From: JAMXLO01 sp963850535 | GTDB lineage: Bacteria > Pseudomonadota > Alphaproteobacteria > Acetobacterales > Acetobacteraceae | Direction of reading: 5' to 3' | DNA length: 64,000 bases | Assembly (NCBI GenBank): GCA_963850535.1 | Contig: CAWKMC010000039.1 | Location: 124,001-188,000 of the forward strand | Translations under genes and position numbers: made by a program | Notes under the pieces: model-generated | Told to the model about the DNA's origin: nothing | Database searches by the model: none | Seen by the model: only the letters and a program-made list of their open reading frames with translations | Part shown: one piece after another, positions 8,765 through 18,137 of the stretch | Layout: the number at the start of each line of letters is the position of its first letter | Numbering within the stretch: position 1 is the first letter of the stretch

Positions 8765-9442
8765 TCAGGCCAGGCTTACGCCGCCGGTGGCGATGTCATA
8801 GACGCCGCCCGTCACTGTTACCTTGCCACTGGCGACCATTTCGGCGAGCAAGGGCTGCGCCGCGGCGACAGCCTGGCTGGTCCTGCGGACGTTCTCGGCA
8901 ATGGCGGCGTTCAGCAGGTTCGCGGGGTGTGCGGCCTCGGCTGCGGTCACTGCCGGCTTCAGACGATCGATCAGCCCCGGCAGATGACCCGGCAGGGCCG
9001 CGTTGTCGTGCACCGCCTTGATCGTCGCCTCGACCGCGCCGCAGCCGCGATGTCCAAGTACGAACACAAGCGGAGAACCGAGGAATTGTGCTGCGTATTC
9101 CAGGCTGGCCAGTCCTTCGTCGGTCAGCACGTTGCCTGCCACACGAACCACGAATAGGTCGCCGGGCCCTTGGTCGAACAGGAGTTCCGGGGCAACGCGG
9201 GCGTCGGAACAGCTCAGTATGGAGGCTATAGGACGATGCGTCGCCACCCGCGCGGCGCGTCCCACGGCGAAGTCGCGCACGTTCATGTGGTTCTTGCGAT
9301 AGCGGGCGTTCCCCTGCAGCAGCCGGTGCAGCGCCTCGTCACCGCTGATCGTGTCGTCGGGCGGCGGGGCAGCGGCGGCCAACAAGGCGCCCACTCCGCC
9401 AAGCATAGCCCGGCGCGACAGACCGGCGCAGCGTTGACACAT
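8765..9442 (-). CDS. beta-class carbonic anhydrase with Tat signal
   Basis: 225 residues; reversible hydration of CO2 to bicarbonate with a zinc centre. Zinc ligands and the catalytic Asp-Arg pair are visible: C78-S-D80-A-R in CSDARVAPE, and H131-R-G-C134 in HRGCGAVEA. The N-terminus carries a twin-arginine leader (LSRRAMLGGVGALLAAAA), so the enzyme is predicted to be exported folded to the periplasm, which is less common than the cytoplasmic form. It abuts KDG kinase upstream with no gap and the MBOAT gene downstream, in the same operon. A role in local pH or CO2 balance at the envelope is inference. Confidence 0.92.
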   Translation of the reverse strand: MCQRCAGLSRRAMLGGVGALLAAAAPPPDDTISGDEALHRLLQGNARYRKNHMNVRDFAVGRAARVATHRPIASILSCSDARVAPELLFDQGPGDLFVVRVAGNVLTDEGLASLEYAAQFLGSPLVFVLGHRGCGAVEATIKAVHDNAALPGHLPGLIDRLKPAVTAAEAAHPANLLNAAIAENVRRTSQAVAAAQPLLAEMVASGKVTVTGGVYDIATGGVSLA

Positions 9443-10375
9443 TCAGCTCTCCTTTCGTATCGCCGCCAGGACCTCTGTCGCGCGCGGAATCGGCGCCACG
9501 GCCCCATAGCCGGTGCATTTTAGCGCCGCCGCCACGCCGGCATAGCGCGCGGCCGCTTCCGGGTCGGCGCCGGAAAGAATTCGGGCGAGAAAACTGCCGC
9601 AGAACGTGTCTCCAGCACCGGTCGCGTCGACTACGTGGACCTCATGCCGGGGAACCAGCACCCGGTGGTCGGGAGTTGCCAGGTAGGCTCCCGATTCGCC
9701 CATCTTCAGGACCACCACCCTCGGGCCGAGGCGCAGGTAGAAGTCGAGGATCGCATCGGGATCAGTCAGGCCGGTCAGCACCGCCACATCGTCCATGCCG
9801 GGCAAGGCGTAGTCGGTCTGCGCCATGGCCGCATGGATCACCGCGGCTGCGCGGGCGGGCGGCCACAGGCGCGGACGATAGTTGGTGTCATAGGCGACCT
9901 GCACCCCATTGCCACGGGCTATGTCGATGGCGGCGAACACGGCGTCGGTGGCGGAGGTGGAGATGCCCTGGCTGATGCCGGAGACGTAGAACATGCGCGC
10001 GCCGGCGATAGCAGCCTCCGGCAGATCGGCCGGCTTGTACATCGCGGCGGCGGAATTCGTCCGGTAGTGCAGGAAGTGATGGCCGCGTTCGTCGTGGGTC
10101 ACAAAGTAGACGCCAGTCTGCCAGCGGTCGGTGCGGAGGACGGTCGATGCATCGACCCCCTCCTGCTCCCACAGGGCCATGAAGCTGTCGCCCGGCATGT
10201 CGTTGCCGAGCGCAGTGATGTAGCCGACACGGGCGCCCTGGCGGGCAGCGGCGATTGCCGCATTGGAGGTGTCGCCCCCGTGCCCTTCCAAGTAGTGACG
10301 CGTTCCGTCCGGCTGCAAAGGCAACTGATTGAATTCGAGCATGGGCTCGCCCATGCACAGCAGATCGACCGTCAT
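9443..10375 (-). CDS. kdgK: 2-dehydro-3-deoxygluconate kinase (PfkB family)
   Basis: 310 residues; phosphorylates 2-keto-3-deoxygluconate to KDPG, the substrate of the aldolase encoded just upstream. PfkB signature 2 is at about 250-262, DATGAGDTFCGS, with the catalytic base D256. The N-terminal substrate region is MGEPMLEFNQLPLQPDGTRHY with the G-G-D-TSNAA motif. The start overlaps the stop of eda by 4 bp, which supports the KDG over a fructokinase or ribokinase assignment. Sugar-acid catabolism by the lower Entner-Doudoroff branch is the expected pathway. Confidence 0.88.
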   Translation of the reverse strand: MTVDLLCMGEPMLEFNQLPLQPDGTRHYLEGHGGDTSNAAIAAARQGARVGYITALGNDMPGDSFMALWEQEGVDASTVLRTDRWQTGVYFVTHDERGHHFLHYRTNSAAAMYKPADLPEAAIAGARMFYVSGISQGISTSATDAVFAAIDIARGNGVQVAYDTNYRPRLWPPARAAAVIHAAMAQTDYALPGMDDVAVLTGLTDPDAILDFYLRLGPRVVVLKMGESGAYLATPDHRVLVPRHEVHVVDATGAGDTFCGSFLARILSGADPEAAARYAGVAAALKCTGYGAVAPIPRATEVLAAIRKES

Positions 10376-10995
10376 GCGATGGCCAGCACCTGACGTGCTG
10401 CAGCCTCGATCGCGGCGCGATCGCCGGCGGCGATGCGCTCTTCGTCGACCAGCGCGCCACCCATGCCGACGAATGCCGCGCCGGCGGCGAGGTAGGCGGC
10501 GATATTGCCTGGCTCCACGCCGCCGGTGGGACAGAAGGGCACGTCAGGAAACACACTCGCCAACGCGCGGATGTGCGCTGGGCCGCCGGCTGACGAGGCG
10601 GGAAAGATCTTCACCGCATCGGCGCCGGCAGCGCGCGCGGTGCGGACCTCGCCCGGAGTAAGGGCGCCCAGCATCAAGACGGCATTCGCCGCGCGGCAAG
10701 GTGCGGCCAGCGACGCATCGACCCAAGGTGCGACGATGAAGCGCGCACCGGCGCGGAGGCAGTCTTCAGCCGCGGCGCGGTCAGGTACCGTGCCCGCGCC
10801 GACCAGCAGCGTTGGATCGGCGGCCAGTTCGCGGATCAGCGCTGGCGCATCCGGGATGGTCATGGTGATTTCGAATATGCGCAGGCCGGCGTCGCGCAGC
10901 CACTGCACCGCGGTCGCAGCGTGCCTGGTCTCGTGCGTGCGAACCACCGGCACCACGCGAGCAGCACGGAGCTTGTCCAGCAGCGCGTGCGGCAT
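10372..10995 (-). CDS. eda: KDPG aldolase (2-dehydro-3-deoxyphosphogluconate aldolase)
   Basis: 207 residues; cleaves KDPG to pyruvate and glyceraldehyde 3-phosphate through a Schiff base. The catalytic lysine is K129 in GADAVKIFPAS and the conserved glutamate E42 lies in IFEITM; the phosphate-binding region is CPTGGVEPGN. Length matches the class I Eda family. It is the first gene of the seven-gene minus-strand operon, with kdgK starting inside its stop codon. A short palindrome-containing gap (10996-11122) separates it from the small gene upstream. Confidence 0.93.
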   Translation of the reverse strand: MPHALLDKLRAARVVPVVRTHETRHAATAVQWLRDAGLRIFEITMTIPDAPALIRELAADPTLLVGAGTVPDRAAAEDCLRAGARFIVAPWVDASLAAPCRAANAVLMLGALTPGEVRTARAAGADAVKIFPASSAGGPAHIRALASVFPDVPFCPTGGVEPGNIAAYLAAGAAFVGMGGALVDEERIAAGDRAAIEAAARQVLAIA

Positions 10996-11051
10996 GACAT
11001 GCCCTCCCTCGGCTGGGCTGATAGTCTAACCCCGCTTCGAGCGCCATGCGG

Positions 11052-11070
11052 TAGGTAAGCCTTGCTAGCT
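11052..11070. terminator. short inverted repeat downstream of the coiled-coil gene
   Basis: GTAAGC and GCTTAC arms flank a 7-nt loop in the gap between the end of the coiled-coil gene and the start of eda. No T-tract follows, so it is a weak terminator candidate or a chance palindrome. Confidence 0.25.
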
Positions 11071-11122
11071 TACGGCTGGGCCGTAGCTCTCCACGCGAGA
11101 GGACCCAGGTTGTGTGGGAGGG

Positions 11123-11449
11123 TTATTCGCCGGCCACTGCACGGGCGGCGTCGACCGTGCGATCGAGTTGGACCGCCTGCGCGCGCAGCGCGTCAACCCG
11201 CACCGCCAGGCCATCGAGGCTTCCACGATAGCGTTGCAGGCCGTCGCCGAGGCCGGACACGACCTTGCCCAGGTCGACCAGGGCACTCCGCCAGGCAGCG
11301 ACCGCGACGCGCTGGTCGGCAATCGCCACCTCCAGCGCGGCAAGTGCCCGCTGCAGCCGCTCGTTCCCATCGCGCTGCACCGGGGGACGACGCAGCGGAA
11401 ACTGGATGATCTGCGCGGTCGCGGATGTGGACTCTGACAAGATCTGCAC
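11123..11449 (-). CDS. hypothetical coiled-coil protein
   Basis: 108 residues, no recognised family. A short N-terminal stretch with IIQFPLRRPP is followed by a nearly continuous Ala/Leu/Arg heptad-like helix from about 30 to the end (LQRALAALEVAIADQ..., LGKVVSGLGDGLQRY...), suggesting a small dimeric or trimeric coiled coil. No signal peptide or membrane span. The gene is isolated on both sides by short gaps. Coding status rests on the consistent frame and amphipathic pattern rather than homology. Confidence 0.6.
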   Translation of the reverse strand: MQILSESTSATAQIIQFPLRRPPVQRDGNERLQRALAALEVAIADQRVAVAAWRSALVDLGKVVSGLGDGLQRYRGSLDGLAVRVDALRAQAVQLDRTVDAARAVAGE

Positions 11450-11504
11450 TCCGACTGAGCAAAGGTTACTTAATCATGAATTCGGAACGAAATCCAGGCA
11501 AATC

Positions 11505-11972
11505 CTAAAAACAAATCGTTAATCCGATCAGTCTGAGCGTCAGCACGGTGACCAGCATCGCAACGGCCACCACGGTAAAGCCCCAACGAACCCAAAGATA
11601 CCGGGGAGGCAACAGGTTGCGTCGCCCTGCCTCATGTTCGGCCAGTACCGCGGCAATATACGCGATGATCAGTAGGACGAGCGAGACCCAGGGCGCCGCC
11701 ACGAGCGGCAGCATCAGGGCAATCCAGCCAACCAGAAGGGGAAGGATGCCAAGGCCGAGCCGGGCGCTGGAAACGGACCTCTGTCGCTGGTCGGACTGCA
11801 GCTCGAACCCCCAGTGGATGCCGCCGACAAAGGCGAGCGCAACAGCGGCATAGCCGATCAGCGCATCCAGCATGCGCGCCGCCGTATCGAGATCCGGGCC
11901 CAGGGCCGCCAGGCCACAGACAATAAAGGGGATAAGGCCGAGAGCGCTCAGCAGGACGGCGAGCCAGGGCAT
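11505..11972 (-). CDS. DUF3429 family membrane protein
   Basis: 155 residues forming about five membrane helices, with the GYAAVALAFVGGIHWGFE segment characteristic of DUF3429 (related to mitochondrial TMEM69). Function is not known. Start taken at ATG 11972, directly before the first helix (PWLAVLLSALGLIPFIVCG); a GTG 15 bases upstream in the same frame is an alternative. It is divergent from the CorC-like gene, with 67 bp between the two starts. Confidence 0.75.
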   Translation of the reverse strand: MPWLAVLLSALGLIPFIVCGLAALGPDLDTAARMLDALIGYAAVALAFVGGIHWGFELQSDQRQRSVSSARLGLGILPLLVGWIALMLPLVAAPWVSLVLLIIAYIAAVLAEHEAGRRNLLPPRYLWVRWGFTVVAVAMLVTVLTLRLIGLTICF

Positions 11973-12039
11973 GGGCCCATGTGACACATGGTCCCGCGTA
12001 TGGCTATGGGCAGATTGCCTGCGCTGGGTATGCTGCGGC

Positions 12040-13338
12040 ATGAGCATCGGGCTCGAAATCATCATTGTCCTATTGTTGATCGTGCTGAATGGCGTGTTCG
12101 CGCTGAGCGAGCTTGCGCTGGCCTCGGTGCGGCGCGCCCGGTTGGCGGTGATGGAACGCAAGGGCGTGAAGGGGGCGAAGATCGCGCGCGAGCTCGCCGG
12201 CGATCCGCAACGCTTCCTGCCCACCGTGCAGATCGGCATCACTCTCGTAAGCATGTTGACCGGCGTGTTCGGCGGCGCGCGGATCGCCAGCGACATCAAT
12301 GCGTGGTTCGTCACGATTCCCGCACTGGCCTCGATGGCGGAGACCCTGTCACTCGTTTTGGTCGTGGTGCTGACGACCTACCTTACCTTGGTGCTTGGCG
12401 AACTGGTACCGAAGCACCTGGCGCTACGCCGGTCGGAGCAGGTGGCGGCGGCTGTCGCGCCGTGGATCGCCGGGATGGCGAAGGTGAGCGGCCCGATTGT
12501 CTGGGTGCTCGACAGGTCGTCCGGCGCGGTGCTTCGACTGTTGGGACTGCACCGCGCGCCGCGACAGACGGTGACTGAGGAAGAGCTGAAGGCATTGCTG
12601 TCGGAAGGCGCGCAGGTAGGCGTGCTGGAAATCGAGGAACGCGACATGATCGAGCGCCTGTTGCGGCTGGCCGACAAGCCGGTCCGCGCGATCATGACGC
12701 CACGCACCGAGATCGCCTGGATCGATCGCACCGATCCACCGCCGGACATCGCCGCAGCGCTGAAATCCGCGCCGCATTCGCGCTTCGTGGTTTGCGAGGG
12801 GTCGGTGGACAACGTGGTTGGCGTAGTGCAGGCGAAAGCCATCCTGGACAGGGTGCTCGACGGCGGTGATGTCTCGCTCAGCGCGGCGCTACGCCAGCCG
12901 ATGGTCGTGCCGGACACGGTGACCGCGCTGCATGCACTCGAGAGGTTGAAGGTCAACTCGCTGGGCATCGTCCTGGTGATGGACGAATACGGCAGCTTCG
13001 AAGGCGTCGTGACGGCCTCGGATGTGCTCGAAGCCATCGTCGGCGATCCTGGCGACACAGAACCCCAGGCCAATGGCGGGGAGGGTGAGGGAGATGGCGC
13101 GCTGGTGATCGACGGGATGATGCCGGTCGACGAGCTGAAGTCACGGTTGTCGTTGCCCGACCTGCCGGCGGAAGGCAGCTACCATACGGTGGCCGGGTTG
13201 TTGCTTGCCCTGCTGCGCCGCGTGCCGCGTGTTGGCGATCGCATTGTGTTCTCGGGTTGGCGATTCGAGGTGCTGGAGATGGACGGCCGGCGCATGGATA
13301 GGGTGCGGGTGACCCGCGAGCCGGCCCCGGGCGTCTGA
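12040..13338 (+). CDS. CNNM/CorC-type membrane protein (HlyC/CorC family)
   Basis: 432 residues. An N-terminal DUF21 transmembrane domain (about 1-190, with FALSELALASVRRARL and LVLGELVPKHLALRR) is followed by a pair of CBS domains (about 205-330, from KPVRAIMTPRTEIAWID to VMDEYGSFEGVVTASDVLEAIVG) and a C-terminal CorC_HlyC domain (about 345-430). These proteins are associated with Mg2+ or Co2+ efflux and are often mislabelled haemolysins. Start ATG 12040 gives the canonical short cytoplasmic lead before the first helix. The heptose gene follows after 2 bp. Confidence 0.9.
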   Translation: MSIGLEIIIVLLLIVLNGVFALSELALASVRRARLAVMERKGVKGAKIARELAGDPQRFLPTVQIGITLVSMLTGVFGGARIASDINAWFVTIPALASMAETLSLVLVVVLTTYLTLVLGELVPKHLALRRSEQVAAAVAPWIAGMAKVSGPIVWVLDRSSGAVLRLLGLHRAPRQTVTEEELKALLSEGAQVGVLEIEERDMIERLLRLADKPVRAIMTPRTEIAWIDRTDPPPDIAAALKSAPHSRFVVCEGSVDNVVGVVQAKAILDRVLDGGDVSLSAALRQPMVVPDTVTALHALERLKVNSLGIVLVMDEYGSFEGVVTASDVLEAIVGDPGDTEPQANGGEGEGDGALVIDGMMPVDELKSRLSLPDLPAEGSYHTVAGLLLALLRRVPRVGDRIVFSGWRFEVLEMDGRRMDRVRVTREPAPGV

Positions 13339-13340
13339 TC

Positions 13341-14546
13341 ATGGCGACGATCCGGCAATGTGCCGTGCTGGTCGGCGGGTTGGGAACACGTCTCGGCTGC
13401 CTGACTTCGCTGACGCCCAAGCCACTGCTGCCCTGCGGCGATCGACCGTTTCTCGCCTGGCTGATGCGCGAGTTCATCCGCTTCGGTGTGGAGGAATTCG
13501 TATTGCTGACCGGCCATCTCGCGGCAGAGGTGGAAGCGCGTGTCGCAACCGTGCGGGCGTCGTTGCCGCGCGACGTGAGCATCGTCGTGTCGCGCGAGCC
13601 GATACGGGCCGGCACCGGAGGTGCGATCTGGCATGCTCGCAACCATCTCGATGAACGGTTCCTGCTTTGCAATGGCGATTCGCTGTTCGACTGCAACCTG
13701 GCCAGGCTGTTGTCGGCCGGCGATACGGATGCCGCTGGCATTATACTGCTGCGAGAGACCAGCGATGTGTCACGCTATGGGCTTGTCCGGCTGGATCGTG
13801 ACGTGGTCACCGCGTTCAGCCAGCAGGCTGAGGCCGGCAAAGGCGGCATAATCAACACAGGGATCTACCTGTTCAATCGTGCGGTGCTGCATGATCTGTC
13901 GCCGGTGTGCTCGCTGGAAGCAGACGTTTTGCCGCGGCTTGCAGCACGAGGCACGCTCCGTGGAACAGTTGCCGCTGGCTACTTTCGCGATATCGGCATC
14001 CCCGACGATTACGCCCTCGCGCAGCAGGAGGTTCCGCGACTGTTGCGACGGCGCGCGTTGTTTCTCGACCGCGACGGCGTGATCAATGTCGATCACGGCT
14101 ATGTCGGCACTCGCGATCGCTTCGAATGGATGCCGGGCGCGCACGAGGCAATCCGTGCTGCGACGGATGCTGGCTGGCATGTGTTCGTCATTACCAACCA
14201 GTCAGGTGTCGCACGTGGGTTGTACGACGAGGCAGCGGTCTCGGCGCTGCATGGCTGGCTGACCGACGAGGTGCGGCGCGCCGGCGGCACCATCGACGAC
14301 ATTCGCTACTGTCCTTTTCATCCGGATGGGATTGTTCCTGCGTATAGCAAGGCCAGTGACTGGCGCAAACCGGCACCTGGAATGCTGCTGGACCTGATGC
14401 GTGGCTGGGAACTCGATCGCGCGCGTTGTCTGCTGATCGGCGATCAGGACAGCGATATGGCGGCAGCGCAGGCAGCCGGTATCTCGGCGCTTCGCTTTTC
14501 GGGAGGAAATCTGCTGGACTTCATCCGTCCAATCGTTGTCGGGTGA
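13341..14546 (+). CDS. fusion: sugar-phosphate nucleotidyltransferase and HAD phosphatase (HddC-GmhB-like)
   Basis: 401 residues with two enzymes in one chain. Residues 1-230 are a nucleotidyltransferase (VGGLGTRLG at 11-19, then LTPKPLLPCGDRP), resembling D-glycero-D-manno-heptose 1-phosphate guanylyltransferase. Residues 238-395 are a HAD-IIIA phosphatase (FLDRDGVIN with D243 and D245, TNQSGVARG, then KPAPGM and GDQDSDM) resembling heptose 1,7-bisphosphate 7-phosphatase GmhB, with a Cys-rich CPFHPDG zinc loop. Together they would perform two steps of nucleotide-activated heptose synthesis; no GmhA or HddA lies nearby. It starts 2 bp after the CorC-like gene and ends 3 bp before the CoA-transferase. 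Confidence 0.85.
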   Translation: MATIRQCAVLVGGLGTRLGCLTSLTPKPLLPCGDRPFLAWLMREFIRFGVEEFVLLTGHLAAEVEARVATVRASLPRDVSIVVSREPIRAGTGGAIWHARNHLDERFLLCNGDSLFDCNLARLLSAGDTDAAGIILLRETSDVSRYGLVRLDRDVVTAFSQQAEAGKGGIINTGIYLFNRAVLHDLSPVCSLEADVLPRLAARGTLRGTVAAGYFRDIGIPDDYALAQQEVPRLLRRRALFLDRDGVINVDHGYVGTRDRFEWMPGAHEAIRAATDAGWHVFVITNQSGVARGLYDEAAVSALHGWLTDEVRRAGGTIDDIRYCPFHPDGIVPAYSKASDWRKPAPGMLLDLMRGWELDRARCLLIGDQDSDMAAAQAAGISALRFSGGNLLDFIRPIVVG

Positions 14547-14549
14547 CCG

Positions 14550-16659
14550 ATGTCTCTGCTGAACGGCCTGCGTGTTGTCCAGATCGGCGGAGGTCTTGCG
14601 GCTGCCGTGTGCGGCAGGCTGTTATCGGACGTGGGTGCCGAAGTCGCCTGTATTGGTGCGGATTGCTCGTCGCTGCTGGCGCGCTATCTGAATAACGGCA
14701 AGCTAATTGTCGCGCGTGAAGCGCCGGCGTCCGCCGACATGATCATTTGCGAAGGACGACCGTCGGAGCTGCGGGCGTGCGGATGCGATGCCGCGGCCCT
14801 GCGGACTGAGAATGCCACGGCGGCGCTGGTGTTTATTTCACCGTACGGTCAGACCGGACCAAAGGCGGATGACCCAGCGAGTGATCTGACGCTGATGTTT
14901 TCCAGCGGCATTGCCCGACTGCTGACCGGCCAGGTTGACGATCTCGCAGAGGCGCCAATCCGTCCGATTGGCGAGCAGTCAGCGTTCATCGGCGGGCTTG
15001 CCGCGGCCTGTGCAGCCATGCATGCGGTGCAGCCGCACATGGCGGGCGCGGTCATCGATGTGTCAATCGAGGAAGCGCTGGCGACGATGGCAATCGGCGA
15101 GCTGACCAGTGCCGGACTGCATGGCAGAAGCCGCTCACGCAAGCGCGTGAGCGACGGCAATGGGGCGACTGTGTGCATCCTGCCGGCGAGCGATGGCTAC
15201 ACCGCAATCTCGCCGCGGGAGGATCGTCAGTGGGAAGCATGGCTGCGGGTGATGGGTTCGCCCGAATGGGGCGACGATCTGCGCTTCGTCACCAAACCGA
15301 ATCGCGTGGCCAACTGGGACACGCTCTATTCGCTGATGTCGGTGTGGAGCCGGCAGCATGACAAGCAATGGATCGCTGATGCAGCGCAGGCCGCGCGCGT
15401 GCCGAGTTTCCCATTGCGCAACTTGGCGGAACACATCGAGTCGCCGCAGCTGGCGCATCGCGGATTCTACCGCGAGATCGAGCTTGGCGGACGGGTTGTG
15501 CGGGTGCCGGGGTCGCCGTTTGGCATCAGCATGGGGCGTGCGGCGCGGCCGTCGCAGGCGCACGGACCACTGCCGCTATCCGGGATTCGCGTGCTGGATT
15601 TCAGCTGGGTGATCGCTGGACCGACGACGACGCGATATCTCGCAGCGATGGGCGCAGATGTGATCAAGGTCGAGGCACCCGGTCGCGGCGATCCTGGTCG
15701 CTCGTCAGAGCTGCATACGGTGCTTGGACAGGCGAAGCGAGGGATCGTACTTGACCTGAAGTTGCCCGAGGCGGTCGATCTCGCGCGGTCGCTTGCCGAG
15801 AAGTGCGACGTGCTGGTTGAGAACTTTGCCACCGGCGTGATGGATCGATTGGGTCTCGGTGCGGCAGCGCTGCAGCAGCGTAACCCCAACCTCATCTATC
15901 TGTCGGCATCCGGACTTGGTCGGACAGGGCCGGAGTTCGCATGCGGTCGCCTATGGCACGCTGTTGCAGTGTTATGCTGGATTTGCCGGTCTCAACCGGC
16001 ATCCTGATGTGCCGCCGCGCGTAGGATTTGCCTGGCTCGATCCGATGTGCGGCCTGATGCTGGCCTTTGTTGTCGCAGCCGCGCTTTGGCAGCGGCAGCG
16101 ACATGGTGGCGTCGCGAGGATCGATTTCTCGATGATCGAGGCGATGCTGTGGACGATGGCGGACCCGCTTTTGCAGGCGCAGGGCGGCGCGCCGGCAGTG
16201 CCGCTAGGCAATCGATCCGAGCACCACATGGTGCATGATGCATTTCGCTGCGCCGGCAATGATGCATGGATCAGCGTTGCGGTAGAACGCGAAGATGAGC
16301 TGCGTCGTCTGCGCTCGCTGCTTGCTGGGCAGGATCTGGCAAGCTGGCTGAAGGATCGTGACGCGGTGGACGCCGAACGTTCACTGCGCGACGCGGGTGT
16401 TGCAGCATCAGCACTGGCCGATGCATCGAGCCTTGCGGCTTCGGATCATTTGCGGCAGCGCGGCTTCTGGGAAGCTTATGGCGATGGTCTTTTGCCCGGA
16501 TGGCCGTGGCGCAGCAGCTTCGGCAGACAGTCTGGGCAAGCGCCAGGGCTCGGCGCAGATACCGATGTTGTCCTGGCCGAAGTACTCGGCTTGTCGCGTG
16601 GCGAGATCGATGGGCTGCATCAATCCGGTGCGTTGGGGCCACCACGATTGGACGGATAG
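14550..16659 (+). CDS. tandem-domain CaiB/BaiF CoA-transferase, one apparent frameshift
   Basis: Two family III CoA-transferase domains in one chain. The first (about 1-345) begins MSLLNGLRVVQIGGGLAAAVCGRLLSD in the usual way but has few of the conserved catalytic features. The second begins with LSGIRVLDFSWVIAGPTTTRYLAAMGADVIKVE, the classic family start. The frame shifts at the TT at 15936-15937; dropping one T joins GRTGPE to SHAVAYGTLLQCYAGF. Restored length is about 702 residues, normal for the double form. Family members move CoA between carboxylic acids without a covalent acyl-enzyme except at a conserved Asp. Substrate unknown. Starts 3 bp after the heptose fusion gene. Confidence 0.85.
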
Positions 16660-16889
16660 CCGGGATCAACGAGCCAGGGATGGCTCTTGCTGACAGGCTT
16701 GATCTCGTCTCAGCAAGCTGGGAAGGCCTCCGATGTTGTCCTGCACGTCCGTTGATCTAGTCAATTCCTCCAGTTGCCCGGCGTGTTTTTGTTGTGCCCC
16801 ACAACTTCGGTCGGCTGCTCGTCGCATAAACGAGGACAGGATACTCGCAGGGCATTGAGTTTGAGTGGCCATTGCAGCCATCGCTACGG

Positions 16890-16913
16890 ATGGCCGGCAC
16901 GAGGGCCGGCCAT
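16890..16913. terminator. bidirectional hairpin between convergent genes
   Basis: Perfect 9-bp stem, ATGGCCGGC pairing with GCCGGCCAT around a 6-nt loop, in the 268-bp gap between the CoA-transferase (+) and the MFS gene (-). The stem is strong and placed for both transcripts, but no T-run follows on either side. The rest of this gap shows no gene. Confidence 0.5.
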
Positions 16914-16927
16914 GACACGGAGGGTGC

Positions 16928-18137
16928 TTACGCCACCGCCAGCGCGACTTGTTGACGTTCTGGTGGCCGGAAGGTGAAGGCGATGGCGACAGCGCCAAGG
17001 CCGATGCCGAACGAGCCGATATACATCCAGAAATAGCTGCCGAACGTGTCGAACAGCCAGCCACCAGCCCATGGACCCAACGCCATACCCGAGCGTCGAG
17101 ATCGCCGCCGCGGCGCCGAATGCCGAGCCCATGACCTTCGCGCCGAAATATTCGCGCACCAGGATGGCGTAGAGCGGCATCACCCCGCCAAACGCCAGGC
17201 CGAACATGGCTGCCAGTGCATAGAATCCAACCGTGCCTTTGGTGACGATGTAAAGGCTCACGGCCAGCGCCTGCACGGCAAGCCCGGTCACCAGTGTCTG
17301 TTTCGCGCCGACCCGGTCGGCAATCAGACCGCAGACGATGCGCCCGCTGAGCGAAGCAAGCCCGGTGGTGCCGAACACGGTGGCTGCGGTCATCGACGAA
17401 ATGCCGCAATCGACCGCGTAGCTAATCATATGGAAGATCGGCCCCGAGTGGGCGGCACAGCAGCAGAAGAAAGTCAGCGAAATCGCCGCGAACTGCGGGG
17501 TGCGGATCACCTCACCGATGGTGAAGTCGCGTCCGCCCGCACCGCGATCGGCAGCGCCGCCGATCACCTCTCCGGCGGGTGGCCGGCGTACGAACAGAGC
17601 CGCGGGTATGATCACCACGAGTGCCAATACACCGATGGTGAGCATTGCGCTGCGCCAGTCATAGTTGGTGATGATCCAGCGCGACAGCGGCGCCACCAGC
17701 AACGAGCCGAGCCCCATGCCTGACGATACCAGGGCGACAGCCAGGCTGCGGTTGGCGGTGAACCATCGGGTCACGCTGGCGGTCAGCGGCGTATAGAAAC
17801 TCCCGGCCGCGAGCCCGACTAGCAGGCCGAACAGCAGCTGGAACTGCAGCAGCGTTGCAGCCAGGCTTGCCCCGATCAGGCCGACGCCCAGGATCACGCC
17901 ACCTGCCAAAACCACCATCCGGGTCCCGAAGCGATCCGATAGCGTGCCCCACATGAACGAGCCGAAGCCCATGGCGAGGAAGGCGAGCACGGCGGTGAAC
18001 GAGATGCCCGTGCGTGTCCAGCCCATGTCCTGGGAAATCGGTTGCAGGTAGACGCCGAGTGACATCATCGACCCCATGCCGATGCATGTGACGATCATGC
18101 CGATGCCGACGATAACCCAGCCGTAGAAGAGCTTCAT
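16928..18137 (-). CDS. MFS transporter, one apparent frameshift near the C-terminus
   Basis: About 402 residues when restored, 12 membrane helices, resembling oxalate/formate-antiporter-like or monocarboxylate-type MFS proteins (start MKLFYGWVIVGIGMIV; signature GTLSDRFGTRMVVLAGG between TM2 and TM3; LIADRVGAKQT in the second half). The reading frame breaks at the CCC at 17088-17090. Removing one base changes the out-of-family tail to STLGMALGPWAGGWLFDTFG, with TM11-12 and a short end, stopping at 16928. The gene ends an operon with ArsR, AHSA1 and DUF899 genes, starting within the last codons of the DUF899 gene. Substrate unknown. Confidence 0.82.

Noticed and set aside
14550..16659. Treating the frameshifted pieces as separate genes
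   Set aside because: The two halves continue the same family domain without a gap, and the second piece has no plausible start; the same logic applies to the other restored genes.
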